Assembly: GCA_001918935.1 (NCBI GenBank)
Contig: MNGW01000054.1
Span: forward strand, 1-32,598
Source of the DNA: Acidobacteriales bacterium 13_1_40CM_3_55_5
GTDB lineage: Bacteria > Acidobacteriota > Terriglobia > Terriglobales > Acidobacteriaceae
Direction of reading: 5' to 3'
DNA length: 32,598 bases
The notes below the pieces were generated by a model. The model saw only the letters and a list, made by a program, of their open reading frames with translations, did no database searches and had not been told where the DNA came from. Made by a program: the position numbers and the translations under genes. Shown piece after piece: positions 1 through 7,954 of this stretch. Within the stretch, counting starts at the first letter, position 1, and the number at the start of each line of letters is the position of its first letter.

Positions 1-1279
1 CAAACTGTACGCTTTCCAGCACTTTGATTTCCCGCACCGGATCGCCGTTGACTGCAATGACATCTGCATAGGCTCCGGGTGCAATCACGCCGATCTGTCC
101 TTCCATGTCGAGCATTTCTGCCGCCCTCGAAGTTGCGCTCTTGATTGCGTCCATGGGGGACATACCGAATTCCACCATGCGTAAGAATTCTTGTGCCATC
201 GGTTCCGTCCAAGGAATTCCACCGATATCGGTGCCGAAGGCGATCTTCACCCCAGACTTCATCGCCTTTTGAAATGATTGGATATGCACCGCAGCCCTTT
301 TGCGATCGCGTCGTCCGGCAGGCGTATCAGGCGGCCCCCAATCGGTGTAATAGGCGGCAAGCGTCGGACAATACCATGTGCCCTGCTTTACCATCTGGGC
401 GATTTGCGTGTCGGTAATTTCGAGCCCATGCTCAATGGAATCGCAGCCACCGTCCAGAGCGCGCTGCAATCCGATACCGTTATATGCATGACATGCCACT
501 TTCTTGGTCCATCCGTGAGCCTCGTCGACGATCGCCCTCAGCTCCTCCACAGTGAGAGTTGGCTGCGACACCAGTTCCCCGTTCTTTCCGACCCACGACC
601 GGTGCGTCATATATACCTTGATCCAATCAGCGCCATGGTCGAGCTGCTCGCGAGCCGCCTTCCGTGCTTCTACAGGGCCATCGATGATCTGTGCTCCCTT
701 TGGCATTTCCAGCTCCGGAGCGTACCCCTCAAGCGGATAGCCGCCAGTCGTAGAGATAGCTCGAGTAGAGACGAATAGCCGTGGACCGGGAATATAACCG
801 CCCTCAATCGCCTGCTTGATGCCCACATCGCCATAACCCGCGCCCTCGGTCTCGACATCGCGCAGCGTGGTGAAACCCTGCTCCAGTGCACGACGCGCTG
901 AGACCGTCGCCCGGGCCGCACGGAAGGACAGGGGCTGCTTCAGAATGTTGGCGTCATAGCCTCCCTGAGCCGGGTCTTCGCCTTGGAGAAAAATATGGGT
1001 GTGAGAATCGATCAGTCCGGGCAACACCGTGGCGTGGGAGAGATCAATCACTTTGGCGTCAGCCGGCATTTTCGAGCTTCCAGCATCAGAAACGCTTCCA
1101 ATCCGGTTTCCGCGGATTACGATCACTTGATCGTGACGAGGAGTGCTCGATTTGCCATCAATCAGAGTGCCGGCGCGGATCACGGTGATCTGGGCTCCCG
1201 CCGCGCTGGCGGTCTGCTGACCGGTTGCGGCCAGCGGGAAAGCCACGCTAAATATCAACATCCTCTGGAAGATGTTCAT
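1..1279 (-). CDS. Secreted metal-dependent amidohydrolase (imidazolonepropionase-like), 3' end cut by window edge
   Basis: This frame is open from an ATG at 1279 to the window edge, about 426 codons with no stop, and the ORF track does not list it. The N-terminus reads like an export signal (MLIFSVAFPLAATG, then an Ala-rich stretch). Amidohydrolase-superfamily metal motifs follow in order: DSHTHIF (metal-binding HxH), WIKVYM (the lysine position), CHAYN and IEHGLEI (histidines), and FGTDIGG (aspartate). The C-terminal GAYADVIAVNGDP is the usual end of the composite beta-sandwich, so only the last part is missing. A GGAGAG ribosome site precedes the ATG. It lies 37 bp downstream of the RidA-like gene on the same strand, so co-transcription is likely. 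Family members hydrolyse cyclic amides, imidazolones or Xaa-Pro dipeptides; the substrate cannot be told from sequence. Confidence 0.93.
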   Translation of the reverse strand, partial: MNIFQRMLIFSVAFPLAATGQQTASAAGAQITVIRAGTLIDGKSSTPRHDQVIVIRGNRIGSVSDAGSSKMPADAKVIDLSHATVLPGLIDSHTHIFLQGEDPAQGGYDANILKQPLSFRAARATVSARRALEQGFTTLRDVETEGAGYGDVGIKQAIEGGYIPGPRLFVSTRAISTTGGYPLEGYAPELEMPKGAQIIDGPVEARKAAREQLDHGADWIKVYMTHRSWVGKNGELVSQPTLTVEELRAIVDEAHGWTKKVACHAYNGIGLQRALDGGCDSIEHGLEITDTQIAQMVKQGTWYCPTLAAYYTDWGPPDTPAGRRDRKRAAVHIQSFQKAMKSGVKIAFGTDIGGIPWTEPMAQEFLRMVEFGMSPMDAIKSATSRAAEMLDMEGQIGVIAPGAYADVIAVNGDPVREIKVLESVQF

Positions 1280-1316
1280 CAAACTCTCCTTCGGTGTGGG
1301 ATGAGTGCCGGCAATT

Positions 1317-1715
1317 CTACTCCGTGGATTCAGTGATCACGGCATCGGCCTCGATCTCCACCAACATATCCGGCGAGACCAGCGCGCTGACCGCGATCAG
1401 AGAGGTTGCGGGACGAATATTCCGAAAAAACTCGCCGTGCGCCTTGCCAACTTTTTCCCAATCCGCAATCTGGGTGACAAACATGCGCGTGCGGACCACA
1501 TCCTTCAGACTGGCGCCGGCTTTATGCAACGCCGATTCTATATTCTTCAAAGTTTGTACCGCTTGGGCATACGCGTCGCCGATGCCCACGATCTTGCCGC
1601 CGGTGCCGGTCGCGGTCGTGCCGGCTACATGAACAGAGGTACCAACGCGTACGGCACGCGAGTAGCCAACCACCGGTTCCCAGGGTGCACCGCTGGAGAT
1701 GTTCGTTCGTTTCAT
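1317..1715 (-). CDS. RidA family protein (YjgF/YER057c/UK114)
   Basis: The protein is 132 aa, the usual length for the family. RidA-type enzymes deaminate reactive enamine/imine intermediates released by PLP enzymes. The family landmarks are a Ser/Gly-rich start ([18 protein letters not shown]), an internal [10 protein letters not shown] strand, a central [28 protein letters not shown] block, and a C-terminal VEIEADAVI strand. The arginine in VVRTRMF is where the substrate-carboxylate arginine sits in RidA. A strong GAGGAGG site precedes the ATG. It is the promoter-proximal gene of a pair with the amidohydrolase. It may belong to a RidA subfamily other than the archetype, so no symbol is given. 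Confidence 0.93.
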   Translation of the reverse strand: MKRTNISSGAPWEPVVGYSRAVRVGTSVHVAGTTATGTGGKIVGIGDAYAQAVQTLKNIESALHKAGASLKDVVRTRMFVTQIADWEKVGKAHGEFFRNIRPATSLIAVSALVSPDMLVEIEADAVITESTE

Positions 1716-1934
1716 GGCTGAAGTCCTCCTCGACGGGTCGTTTTTAGAGTGGTCATTGTAATGTCTTGCCAGTAGAAGGAGATCAATAGTCCCTCATTTT
1801 GTGTGCCAAATCCCGCCCATCAAACCTTGTGGGCCTTTTCCGGTTCTAATGAAATAGCAGCGCGTTGGATGACTTACGAAAGTCACTTGCCAGCACGCCC
1901 AAGGTAAGGTAAGTAGTCGGATAATTGTGCGCGA

Positions 1935-1955
1935 AATCCGCGACAGATGCGGATT
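1935..1955 (+). promoter_or_regulatory. 5' UTR hairpin just upstream of the ribosome site
   Basis: AATCCGC and GCGGATT pair perfectly around a 7-nt loop. A CG/CG extension past one bulged A would lengthen the stem to 9 bp. The hairpin ends a few bases before the AGGAGGG ribosome site of the gene starting at 1974. It could modulate translation or stabilise the message. It may also be fortuitous. Confidence 0.35.
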
Positions 1956-1973
1956 CGAGCAGGAGGGCCCAGA

Positions 1974-2525
1974 ATGATTCAGGAATCGCATCCGCTGCAA
2001 CAGCTCTTCGTTGAGTTAGTTGGCCGGCACTATGCTGAAGAGATCGGCATTCGCGATCCCCAGATCGTTAACTACGTTGCCCACCTCCTGGGAGAGTTCT
2101 GCGAAGCGGAGCAGTTGTTCAAGATCCGCAACGCAGCTGAGCAACCTCTTAGCGACGTCGGCGAGATGCTGGCGGAATCCAACCCTGTGTTTGGCCCTGC
2201 TCCTTCATTCGACCGCGAACGGCAGGTGCGCAAGCACATTGGTGACTACACACTTTTCTTCACCGGAATGTTCCCGGAAAGCATTAATCACTTCCGGCTG
2301 CGCCGCAATCGTCTGGAGAATTTCATCGACTGGATGAAAGCCGGCAAAGAGAGTTATTACATCGTCTCCAAATTCGAGCACTTTGAATACACGAAAGTGG
2401 CGCCTCTGTTCGCCAACCTTTCCAACCATTTCGAGCAGTGCGTCTACGGCCTCAATCGGGTGAAGAATGAGTTGCAAGAGATGCAGCATCCGCTGGTGCG
2501 CCGTGCAGACGAAATTCTGATGTAA
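1974..2525 (+). CDS. Conserved protein of unknown function, 183 aa
   Basis: I do not recognise a named family. The start at 1974 (MIQESHPLQQ) is chosen over the track start at 1947 because GCAGGAGGG lies at proper spacing before it. The protein is soluble, mostly helical in appearance and rich in charged and aromatic residues, with no signal peptide or membrane segment. Notable stretches are VGRHYAEEIGIRDPQIVNYV near the start and HIGDYTLFFTGMFPES in the middle. It stands alone, followed by the convergent rsmD. The clean ORF, strong ribosome site and protein-like composition support a real gene. The role is unknown. Confidence 0.82.
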   Translation: MIQESHPLQQLFVELVGRHYAEEIGIRDPQIVNYVAHLLGEFCEAEQLFKIRNAAEQPLSDVGEMLAESNPVFGPAPSFDRERQVRKHIGDYTLFFTGMFPESINHFRLRRNRLENFIDWMKAGKESYYIVSKFEHFEYTKVAPLFANLSNHFEQCVYGLNRVKNELQEMQHPLVRRADEILM

Positions 2526-2539
2526 GGCCGCGACCACTC

Positions 2540-3106
2540 TTATATTTTCCGGTAAAAACTCAGCGCCGCGTCTCCCTGCTCCAGCTTCCTGTAGCGATGC
2601 AGTGAGGGAAACTTCTCTCCAGGATCAAACTTCTTCTGATGTTCTGCGATCACGAGGCCTCCGGGTCTGGGCAATCGAGATTCCCCCAGAAACTGCAAGG
2701 TTCGGCCATAGATTTGTTCCATCCGGTACGGCGGGTCAAGAAATATGAAGTCGGCGGAGACTTTTTCCTCGACCAACCTGCTAATCACCCTCTTCACATC
2801 TTCTTGAATAATCCGAAACCCTTCTTCCAATCCTAACGAATGCAAATTCTGCCGGATCAGTTCCGCTGCCTTCGCCGACTTTTCCACGAAATACACCATC
2901 CCCGCTCCCCGACTGAGAGCTTCGATTCCCACCGCTCCCGTTCCCGCGAACAGATCCAGCCATACCGTACCTTGGAGTGCGTCCGGATTGCCCGCTGTAA
3001 GAACGTCGAACAGCGTCTCGCGCAGACGGTCTGCCGTCGGACGAAGATTCATGCCGCGCAATGAGCGCAGAGGCCTGCTCCGGTATTTTCCAGCAATCAC
3101 TCTCAT
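2540..3106 (-). CDS. rsmD: 16S rRNA (guanine(966)-N2)-methyltransferase RsmD
   Basis: The protein is 188 aa and close to full length for RsmD. It uses S-adenosylmethionine to methylate G966 of 16S rRNA during 30S assembly. It opens with MRVIAGKYRSRPL, the typical RsmD N-terminus. Next come RPTADRLRETLFDVL, the SAM-binding WLDLFAGTGAVGIEALSRG, and the catalytic DPPY tetrad in FIFLDPPYR, as in N2-guanine methyltransferases. The C-terminal GGLVIAEHQ strand is also present. It is divergent from the protease gene and convergent with the gene at 1974. No operon partner is seen (coaD often accompanies rsmD elsewhere). Confidence 0.96.
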   Translation of the reverse strand: MRVIAGKYRSRPLRSLRGMNLRPTADRLRETLFDVLTAGNPDALQGTVWLDLFAGTGAVGIEALSRGAGMVYFVEKSAKAAELIRQNLHSLGLEEGFRIIQEDVKRVISRLVEEKVSADFIFLDPPYRMEQIYGRTLQFLGESRLPRPGGLVIAEHQKKFDPGEKFPSLHRYRKLEQGDAALSFYRKI

Positions 3107-3249
3107 CCGCGAAAACCTGTCCCCAGAAGAAACCCGCCAATCGGTTCACTGATCTCAAGTACCTTCGATTAACCAAATCACAACTCAGGGCTACGGCCCG
3201 GCGTCTAACTATATAGAATGGTGGTAGCGCGAGGCGGTGCAGGTCCTAG

Positions 3250-4371
3250 ATGAGGAACTGGTCCATACCGGCGGGGCGGATTTTCGGAGTAGAAATCCGC
3301 ATCCATTTGACGTTTCTTTTCCTGCTGGTATTCGTATGGCTGACCGATTCCGCGTCTCATCGCACGGTCAACCCCGGGCGCGGACTGGCTCTCGTCGGCA
3401 TCATCTTTGTCAGCGTGCTACTGCACGAACTAGGGCATGCCCTCGCCAGCATGCACGGTGGAGTGGCGGCGAAATCCATAATTCTGTTGCCCATCGGCGG
3501 AGTGACCCTGCTGGATGAAACTCAACGTCCCGTGGAACCCGGCGCCGTCACTTGGAAACGAGACATTCGCATCGCGCTGGCGGGTCCTCTAGTTAATCTG
3601 CTGATTGCTTTTGTCGCCGGTAGCATCCTGCTCGGTGTAGCGCCTGAAATTCAACTCTGGGCGAAACCGTACGTGCTTTCGGGCAACCTGCCGCGCAGCC
3701 TGTTCTGGGCCAATATCTGGATCGCGCTTTTCAACCTGCTGCCTGCCTATCCCATGGACGGCGGCCGCGTACTTCGTGCCCTGTTTAGCCGCCGCATGGA
3801 TCTGGTCCGCGCCACGCGCCGCGCCGTAACCATCGGCCAGGCATTTGCAACCCTCTTCATGCTGGTCGGAATGCTGTGGAACATCTGGCTGACCATGATC
3901 GGTTTCTTCCTGTTCATTGCAGCCCAACTGGAAGAACGCTCCGCCGTTTTCCAATCTGTGCTGGCCACGGTTCGCCTGGAAGACATCATGCTGACCGACT
4001 TTGCCACGCTCTCTCCCGCGGACACGCTGGAAGACGCGCTGGAAAAGGCGGTGCACTCGCTTCAAGACGATTTCCCCGTCATTCGTGGCAGCGACATGGT
4101 CGGCGTGATCTCCAAGCGAAAGATTTTGGAGGCGCTGCGAGGAGATGGAAACAATTACGTTCAGTCAGCGATGAACCGAATCTTCGAAGTGGCCCAGAAG
4201 AAAGAGTCTCTGGCGTCAGCCTTTCGCAAGCTCACCGCCCGCAATCTCAGCATCATCCCTGTGGTTGAAGACCAACGCCTGGTTGGAATTGTCACGCTAC
4301 AAAATCTGATGCATTCCATGGCGCTCCTGGCCGAGAGCCGCAAACTGCGTAAGGAAGCGCTGAACCCCTGA
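3250..4371 (+). CDS. Site-2 protease family (M50) membrane metalloprotease with C-terminal CBS pair
   Basis: The protein is 373 aa. It is an intramembrane zinc protease of the kind that cleaves transmembrane substrates such as anti-sigma factors. The HExxH zinc motif is in LLHELGHALASMHGG (about residue 60), and the third zinc ligand motif is in NLLPAYPMDGGRVLRALFS (about 160). Several hydrophobic helices surround both. After about residue 240 two CBS repeats follow (LSPADTLEDALEKAVHSLQ and KKESLASAFRKLTARNLSI, ending VGIVTLQNLM). This places it in the subfamily with regulatory adenine-nucleotide-binding CBS domains. It is a single gene. Its substrate cannot be inferred from the neighbours. 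Confidence 0.95.
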   Translation: MRNWSIPAGRIFGVEIRIHLTFLFLLVFVWLTDSASHRTVNPGRGLALVGIIFVSVLLHELGHALASMHGGVAAKSIILLPIGGVTLLDETQRPVEPGAVTWKRDIRIALAGPLVNLLIAFVAGSILLGVAPEIQLWAKPYVLSGNLPRSLFWANIWIALFNLLPAYPMDGGRVLRALFSRRMDLVRATRRAVTIGQAFATLFMLVGMLWNIWLTMIGFFLFIAAQLEERSAVFQSVLATVRLEDIMLTDFATLSPADTLEDALEKAVHSLQDDFPVIRGSDMVGVISKRKILEALRGDGNNYVQSAMNRIFEVAQKKESLASAFRKLTARNLSIIPVVEDQRLVGIVTLQNLMHSMALLAESRKLRKEALNP

Positions 4372-4375
4372 GATC

Positions 4376-4462
4376 AGGTTTCTGGTTTCCAGTTTCAAAT
4401 ACCTACTGAAAACATCCGAGCTTCTGACTTCGTAAATCGTAATTCGTCAATAGTAAATTTCC
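4376..4462. repeat. Two tandem heptamer arrays between convergent stop codons
   Basis: Four bases after the M50 stop come AGGTTTC-TGGTTTC-CAGTTTC (4376-4396). Further on, CTTCGTA-AATCGTA-ATTCGTC-AATAGTA (4428-4455), with AATTTCC continuing the register, runs directly into the serA stop codon at 4463. Both arrays have a 7-bp period but unrelated consensus sequences. No U-tract hairpin is visible. See the findings for the same pattern elsewhere. Confidence 0.6.
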
Positions 4463-6064
4463 CTAGTAGAGTCTTATCGCTTTCGCCTGATCAATTGCCG
4501 GCACTTTTCTCAGTTCCGCCAGCACCGCCTCCGGCACGCGTCCATCCACGTGCACCACCGCAATGGCACGCCGCGGAGCATTCTGCTTGTCATTGGCAGC
4601 AACACGGCCCAGTGAAAAGTCGGCGATATTGATCTTATGTTTGCCCAGGATCGTGCCCACTTGGCCGATTACACCCGGCACGTCACGATTTCGCATGTAA
4701 ATCAAATTGCGCTCAAGCGGGGCCTCCACGTCAATTCCATCCACATGCAACAACCGAGGCGCATCTTTGTGCAGCACTGCGCCTTTAACCAGATGCTCTT
4801 CTGTGCTGGTCTTAAGCAGCACCGAAAGCACGCTGCCCGCTCCTCCCGTGGAAGTTTTCGGCTTACGTGCTTCATGGATACGCAAACCACGTGACGCCGC
4901 AATCGCCGCCGCATTCACCAGGTTCGCCTTCTCCTCAAGCGCCTCGTTCAAAATGCCTTTGATGGCGGCATTGCGGATCAATTCCGTCTTCCATTCCGCA
5001 ATGTGTCCGCTATAGCGTAGAGAAACTTCTTCCAGCGTGCCTTCGCTGGCCTGCGCCAGAAACGCGCCCAACCGCTCTGCCAGCACAATGTAAGGATGCA
5101 GTTCCAGATACTCGTCGTGCGATACCGAAGGTACGTTTACGGCGTTCTGAATGACTCCATGTTTCAGATATTCCTTCACCTGGAGCGCGATCTGATATCC
5201 CACTGCTTCCTGCGCTTCGAAAGTCGAGCCGCCAATATGCGGTGTGAGGATGACATTCTCGATCGTCGTGAGTTGCGAGTTCTTCAAAGGTTCTTCTTCG
5301 AAAACATCGAGAGCTGCCCCTGCGACGTGGCCCTGCTTGAGAGCCTGAACCAGCGACGATTCATCCACCAGTTCACCGCGCGCGCAGTTCACCAGCCTTA
5401 CGCCGCGCTTGGTCATCTTCAAGGAGTCAGCATTAATCATTCCGGTTGTCTGCGGCGTGAGCCCGACGTGCAGCGTCAGATAATCTGCCGACGCATAGAC
5501 CTCCTCCAGCTTTGCCGTACGAATGCCCTGCTCCTTGGCCACTGCGCTCGAAACAAAAGGATCGTGGGCAATGATTTCCATGCCAAACGCTCTTGCCCGT
5601 CGCGCTACCTCCATGCCAATGCGTCCCAAGCCGACGATTCCCAAAGTCTTGCCGCGCAATTCCGTACCTTGCAGCGACTTTTTCTCCCACTTTCCCGCAT
5701 GCATCAACTCGTTGGCCCGGCCAATTGGACGCGCCATCGCCAACATCATCGCCAAAGTGTGTTCCGCTACTGCAATTGCATTCGCTCCTGGGGTGTTCAT
5801 GACTGCGATGCCTTGTCGCGTGGCCGCGTCCAGGTCGATGTTGTCTACTCCCACTCCCGCGCGTCCGATCACTCGTAGCTTGCGGGCATTGGCCAGCAAT
5901 TCTGCAGTCACGTCTACAGCCGAGCGCACGATGAGCGCATCCGCCGACTCCAGTTGCCCGGCCAACTTGCCGTCTAACTGTTCCGGAGTTACCACTGTCC
6001 AGCGCGCTTCGCGCAGCAAGTCCAGCGCTGACGGCGAGATTTTCTCCGCAACCACGACCTTCAT
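4463..6064 (-). CDS. serA: D-3-phosphoglycerate dehydrogenase, long form with ASB and ACT domains
   Basis: The protein is 533 aa, as expected for the long type. It oxidises 3-phosphoglycerate to 3-phosphohydroxypyruvate with NAD, the first step of serine synthesis. The Rossmann motif is TLGIVGLGRIGMEVARR (about 145). Catalytic positions are visible as the Arg in NCARGELVDE, the Glu in DVFEEEP and the His in LTPHIGGST. An intervening ASB domain (about 320-450) and a C-terminal ACT domain (RDVPGVIGQVGTIL) suggest serine feedback control, as known for the family. The start is 6 bp after the stop of the aminotransferase gene upstream, so the two form an operon. Confidence 0.97.
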   Translation of the reverse strand: MKVVVAEKISPSALDLLREARWTVVTPEQLDGKLAGQLESADALIVRSAVDVTAELLANARKLRVIGRAGVGVDNIDLDAATRQGIAVMNTPGANAIAVAEHTLAMMLAMARPIGRANELMHAGKWEKKSLQGTELRGKTLGIVGLGRIGMEVARRARAFGMEIIAHDPFVSSAVAKEQGIRTAKLEEVYASADYLTLHVGLTPQTTGMINADSLKMTKRGVRLVNCARGELVDESSLVQALKQGHVAGAALDVFEEEPLKNSQLTTIENVILTPHIGGSTFEAQEAVGYQIALQVKEYLKHGVIQNAVNVPSVSHDEYLELHPYIVLAERLGAFLAQASEGTLEEVSLRYSGHIAEWKTELIRNAAIKGILNEALEEKANLVNAAAIAASRGLRIHEARKPKTSTGGAGSVLSVLLKTSTEEHLVKGAVLHKDAPRLLHVDGIDVEAPLERNLIYMRNRDVPGVIGQVGTILGKHKINIADFSLGRVAANDKQNAPRRAIAVVHVDGRVPEAVLAELRKVPAIDQAKAIRLY

Positions 6065-6070
6065 GATGAA

Positions 6071-7270
6071 TTACCGAGCTCCCACGGGTTGACTCTTCTG
6101 CGTGATACTTTTTGCGTAAACCTGCTGCGCCCCCCGCACGCCGGCGCCATACTCTACGAGAGTCGCAGTCACGCTGGCGAGCACTTGTTCCAGTGCGGCC
6201 AATATCCCGATCGTGTCCAGATAGTCGTAATAGCCAATGTGCGCAATGCGAAACAGCTTGCCCTTCATCTCGCCCTGGCCATTGGCCACTACGGCGGCAA
6301 AGGACTCACGAAATTCCTTCACGATCGCTCCGGAATTCACGCCAGCGGGAGCTTTGATCGCCGTGAGCGCGGCTGAGGGGCTGGACGGCGAAAATAATTT
6401 CAAACCCAATGCTTGTGCGCCCGCGCGTGTCATTGCCGCGGCCAATTCTGCGTTATTCACCAGCGCCTCGCGTCCGGCAACCATATCGCCATCCCCCATC
6501 TGACGGACGAAATCCAGCGCCGTGCTTAACGCCGCAAACATCGAAGTAGCCGGCGTAAAAGCCGATTCCCCTTTGGCTGCGGCCTTTCTTTCTTTACGGA
6601 AATCAAAATAATAGCGAGGCGATTTCGCGGTCTCCATGCGACGCCAGGCGCGTTCGCTAATCGCACAGTAAGCCAGTCCCGGCGGAATCATCAGAGCCTT
6701 TTGTGAACCGCCGATGATGACGTCAATCCCCCAGCCGTCAACGTTCAGGTGAGTCGTGCCCAGTCCGGTGATGGCATCCACCACGAGCAACGTATCGTCA
6801 CCAGACGCACGCACCACTTTCGCAATTCCCTCGACATCATGGCGCGCGCCCGTGGAACTCTCCGTCGCCTGCACATAAACTGCGCGGATCTCGGGCGTCA
6901 GCTTGCGGCGAATTTCGTCCAGCGAAAAAGTCTCGCCGTACGGCCCGCTTATGACCTCCACTTCACATCCGAAAGCTTTGGCCAGATCACGCCACCGCTC
7001 GCCAAACTTACCCGCCGATAGCACCAACACTTTGTCGCCGGGCGAAATCAGGTTGGAGACTGCCCCTTCCATTGCGCCCGTTCCGGAGGCGGTCAGGACT
7101 AAGACGTCGTTATTTGTTCCGATGAACTGCTTTAGGTCGGATAGCACGCGGGAAAACAGGGCCCGGAAATCTGCAGTCCGGTGATGCATGGCAAACGACG
7201 CCATGGCCGTCTGCGCCGCCGGAAGTATGGGCGTGGGGCCGGGAGTGAAAAGACGATTCTTGCGCAACAT
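6071..7270 (-). CDS. Class V aminotransferase (alanine-glyoxylate / serine-pyruvate type)
   Basis: The protein is 399 aa. It is a PLP enzyme of fold type I, class V. The PLP lysine is in GGSQKALMIPPGLAY, the cofactor aspartate in VVDAITGLG, and the phosphate-binding start in ASGTGAMEGAVSNL. The N-terminal LFTPGPTPI is the family hallmark. It is the first gene of a two-gene operon with serA. That context suggests it transaminates phosphohydroxypyruvate (a SerC-like role) or channels serine/glycine with glyoxylate. The sequence resembles AGAT/PucG-type enzymes rather than classical SerC, so the exact substrate remains open. Confidence 0.92.
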   Translation of the reverse strand: MLRKNRLFTPGPTPILPAAQTAMASFAMHHRTADFRALFSRVLSDLKQFIGTNNDVLVLTASGTGAMEGAVSNLISPGDKVLVLSAGKFGERWRDLAKAFGCEVEVISGPYGETFSLDEIRRKLTPEIRAVYVQATESSTGARHDVEGIAKVVRASGDDTLLVVDAITGLGTTHLNVDGWGIDVIIGGSQKALMIPPGLAYCAISERAWRRMETAKSPRYYFDFRKERKAAAKGESAFTPATSMFAALSTALDFVRQMGDGDMVAGREALVNNAELAAAMTRAGAQALGLKLFSPSSPSAALTAIKAPAGVNSGAIVKEFRESFAAVVANGQGEMKGKLFRIAHIGYYDYLDTIGILAALEQVLASVTATLVEYGAGVRGAQQVYAKSITQKSQPVGAR

Positions 7271-7351
7271 TCAGCGAATCCTTGGAATTGAAATGAATCT
7301 AGTGTACCGGAACCGCGTTGCTCTTCGTGCAGAGGGAAGGCAAAAACCATT

Positions 7352-7430
7352 AACCACCAAGGACACGAAGTCACACAAAAGGTTTTTCGTGGTTGCTTTT
7401 TCTTCGTGTACCTTCGTTCCCTTTGTGGTT
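7352..7430. repeat. Intergenic inverted repeat built of degenerate 9-mers
   Basis: The left arm AACCACCAAGGACACGAAG (7352-7370) faces the right arm CTTCGTGTACCTTCG...CCCTTTGTGGTT (7402-7430). The right arm's reverse complement begins AACCACAAAGGGAACGAAG, about 16 of 19 identical. Inside each arm the sequence recurs with a period near 9 bp. It lies between the aminotransferase start and yqeY. Its right edge supplies the proposed -35 element of yqeY. Similar AACCACCAAGGACACGAAG motifs are, from memory, common in intergenic DNA of several phyla. Confidence 0.6.
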
Positions 7431-7456
7431 GTCGCCTTTCGCCGCACGTCTATAAT
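7429..7456 (+). promoter_or_regulatory. Sigma-70-like promoter of yqeY, predicting a leaderless mRNA
   Basis: TTGTCG (7429-7434), a 16-bp spacer and a perfect TATAAT (7451-7456) sit just before the ATG at 7465. Transcription should start about 7 bp after the -10 box, within about 2 nt of the ATG. No ribosome site exists upstream, which agrees with leaderless translation. Confidence 0.6.
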
Positions 7457-7464
7457 TGCCAATC

Positions 7465-7923
7465 ATGACGCTCAGCGAACAGATACAAAAGGACATCACC
7501 ACTGCCATGAAGGCACGCGATGAGCAACGCCTCTCTTGCCTGCGGATGGTGAAGACCGCGCTCAAGAATCGCGAAATCGAGAAAATGGCGCCGCTCGATG
7601 AGAAAGAAGCACGACAAGTGCTGAGCACGCTGATCAAACAGCGTAAGGATTCCGTCGAGCAGTTCACCAAGGGCGGACGTCAGGAGATGGCCGACAAAGA
7701 AGCTGCCGAAATCAAATTGATTGAAGCTTACATGCCCAAGGCCGCCGGTGAGGAAGACATCGTGGCCGGAGTGAAAGCCGTTATCGCCGAAATGGGAGCG
7801 CCATCGATGAAGGATATGGGAACGGTGATGAAGAATGTCATGGCACGCTTCTCGGCTGGAGGAATGCGGGTAGAAGGCAAGCAAGTCAGCGAGGTTGTGA
7901 AGCGAGAACTGACTCCCAAATAG
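7465..7923 (+). CDS. GatB/YqeY domain protein
   Basis: The protein is 152 aa from the ATG at 7465; the track start at 7456 is a TTG inside the promoter and is rejected. YqeY proteins resemble the tail domain of GatB (Asp/Glu-tRNA amidotransferase) and are thought to bind tRNA. Their cellular role is poorly defined. Family landmarks are LSEQIQKDITTAMKARDE at the start, LRMVKTALKNREIEK, the EIKLIEAYMPKA block, and the C-terminal MGTVMKNVMARF...GKQVSEVVKREL. It is transcribed alone from its own promoter. The decayed DUF2207 gene follows. Confidence 0.94.
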   Translation: MTLSEQIQKDITTAMKARDEQRLSCLRMVKTALKNREIEKMAPLDEKEARQVLSTLIKQRKDSVEQFTKGGRQEMADKEAAEIKLIEAYMPKAAGEEDIVAGVKAVIAEMGAPSMKDMGTVMKNVMARFSAGGMRVEGKQVSEVVKRELTPK

Positions 7924-7954
7924 CGGAACTAGTGGCTTGTGGTTGCCCAATGAA

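Noticed and set aside
278-778. Plus-strand 166-aa ORF and neighbours over 145-1336
   Set aside because: Shadows of the minus-strand amidohydrolase, which has full family motifs.
1794-2000. Minus-strand 68-aa ORF in the 1716-1973 gap
   Set aside because: It overlaps the start of the gene at 1974, has no recognisable motif and no ribosome site; the composition looks random.
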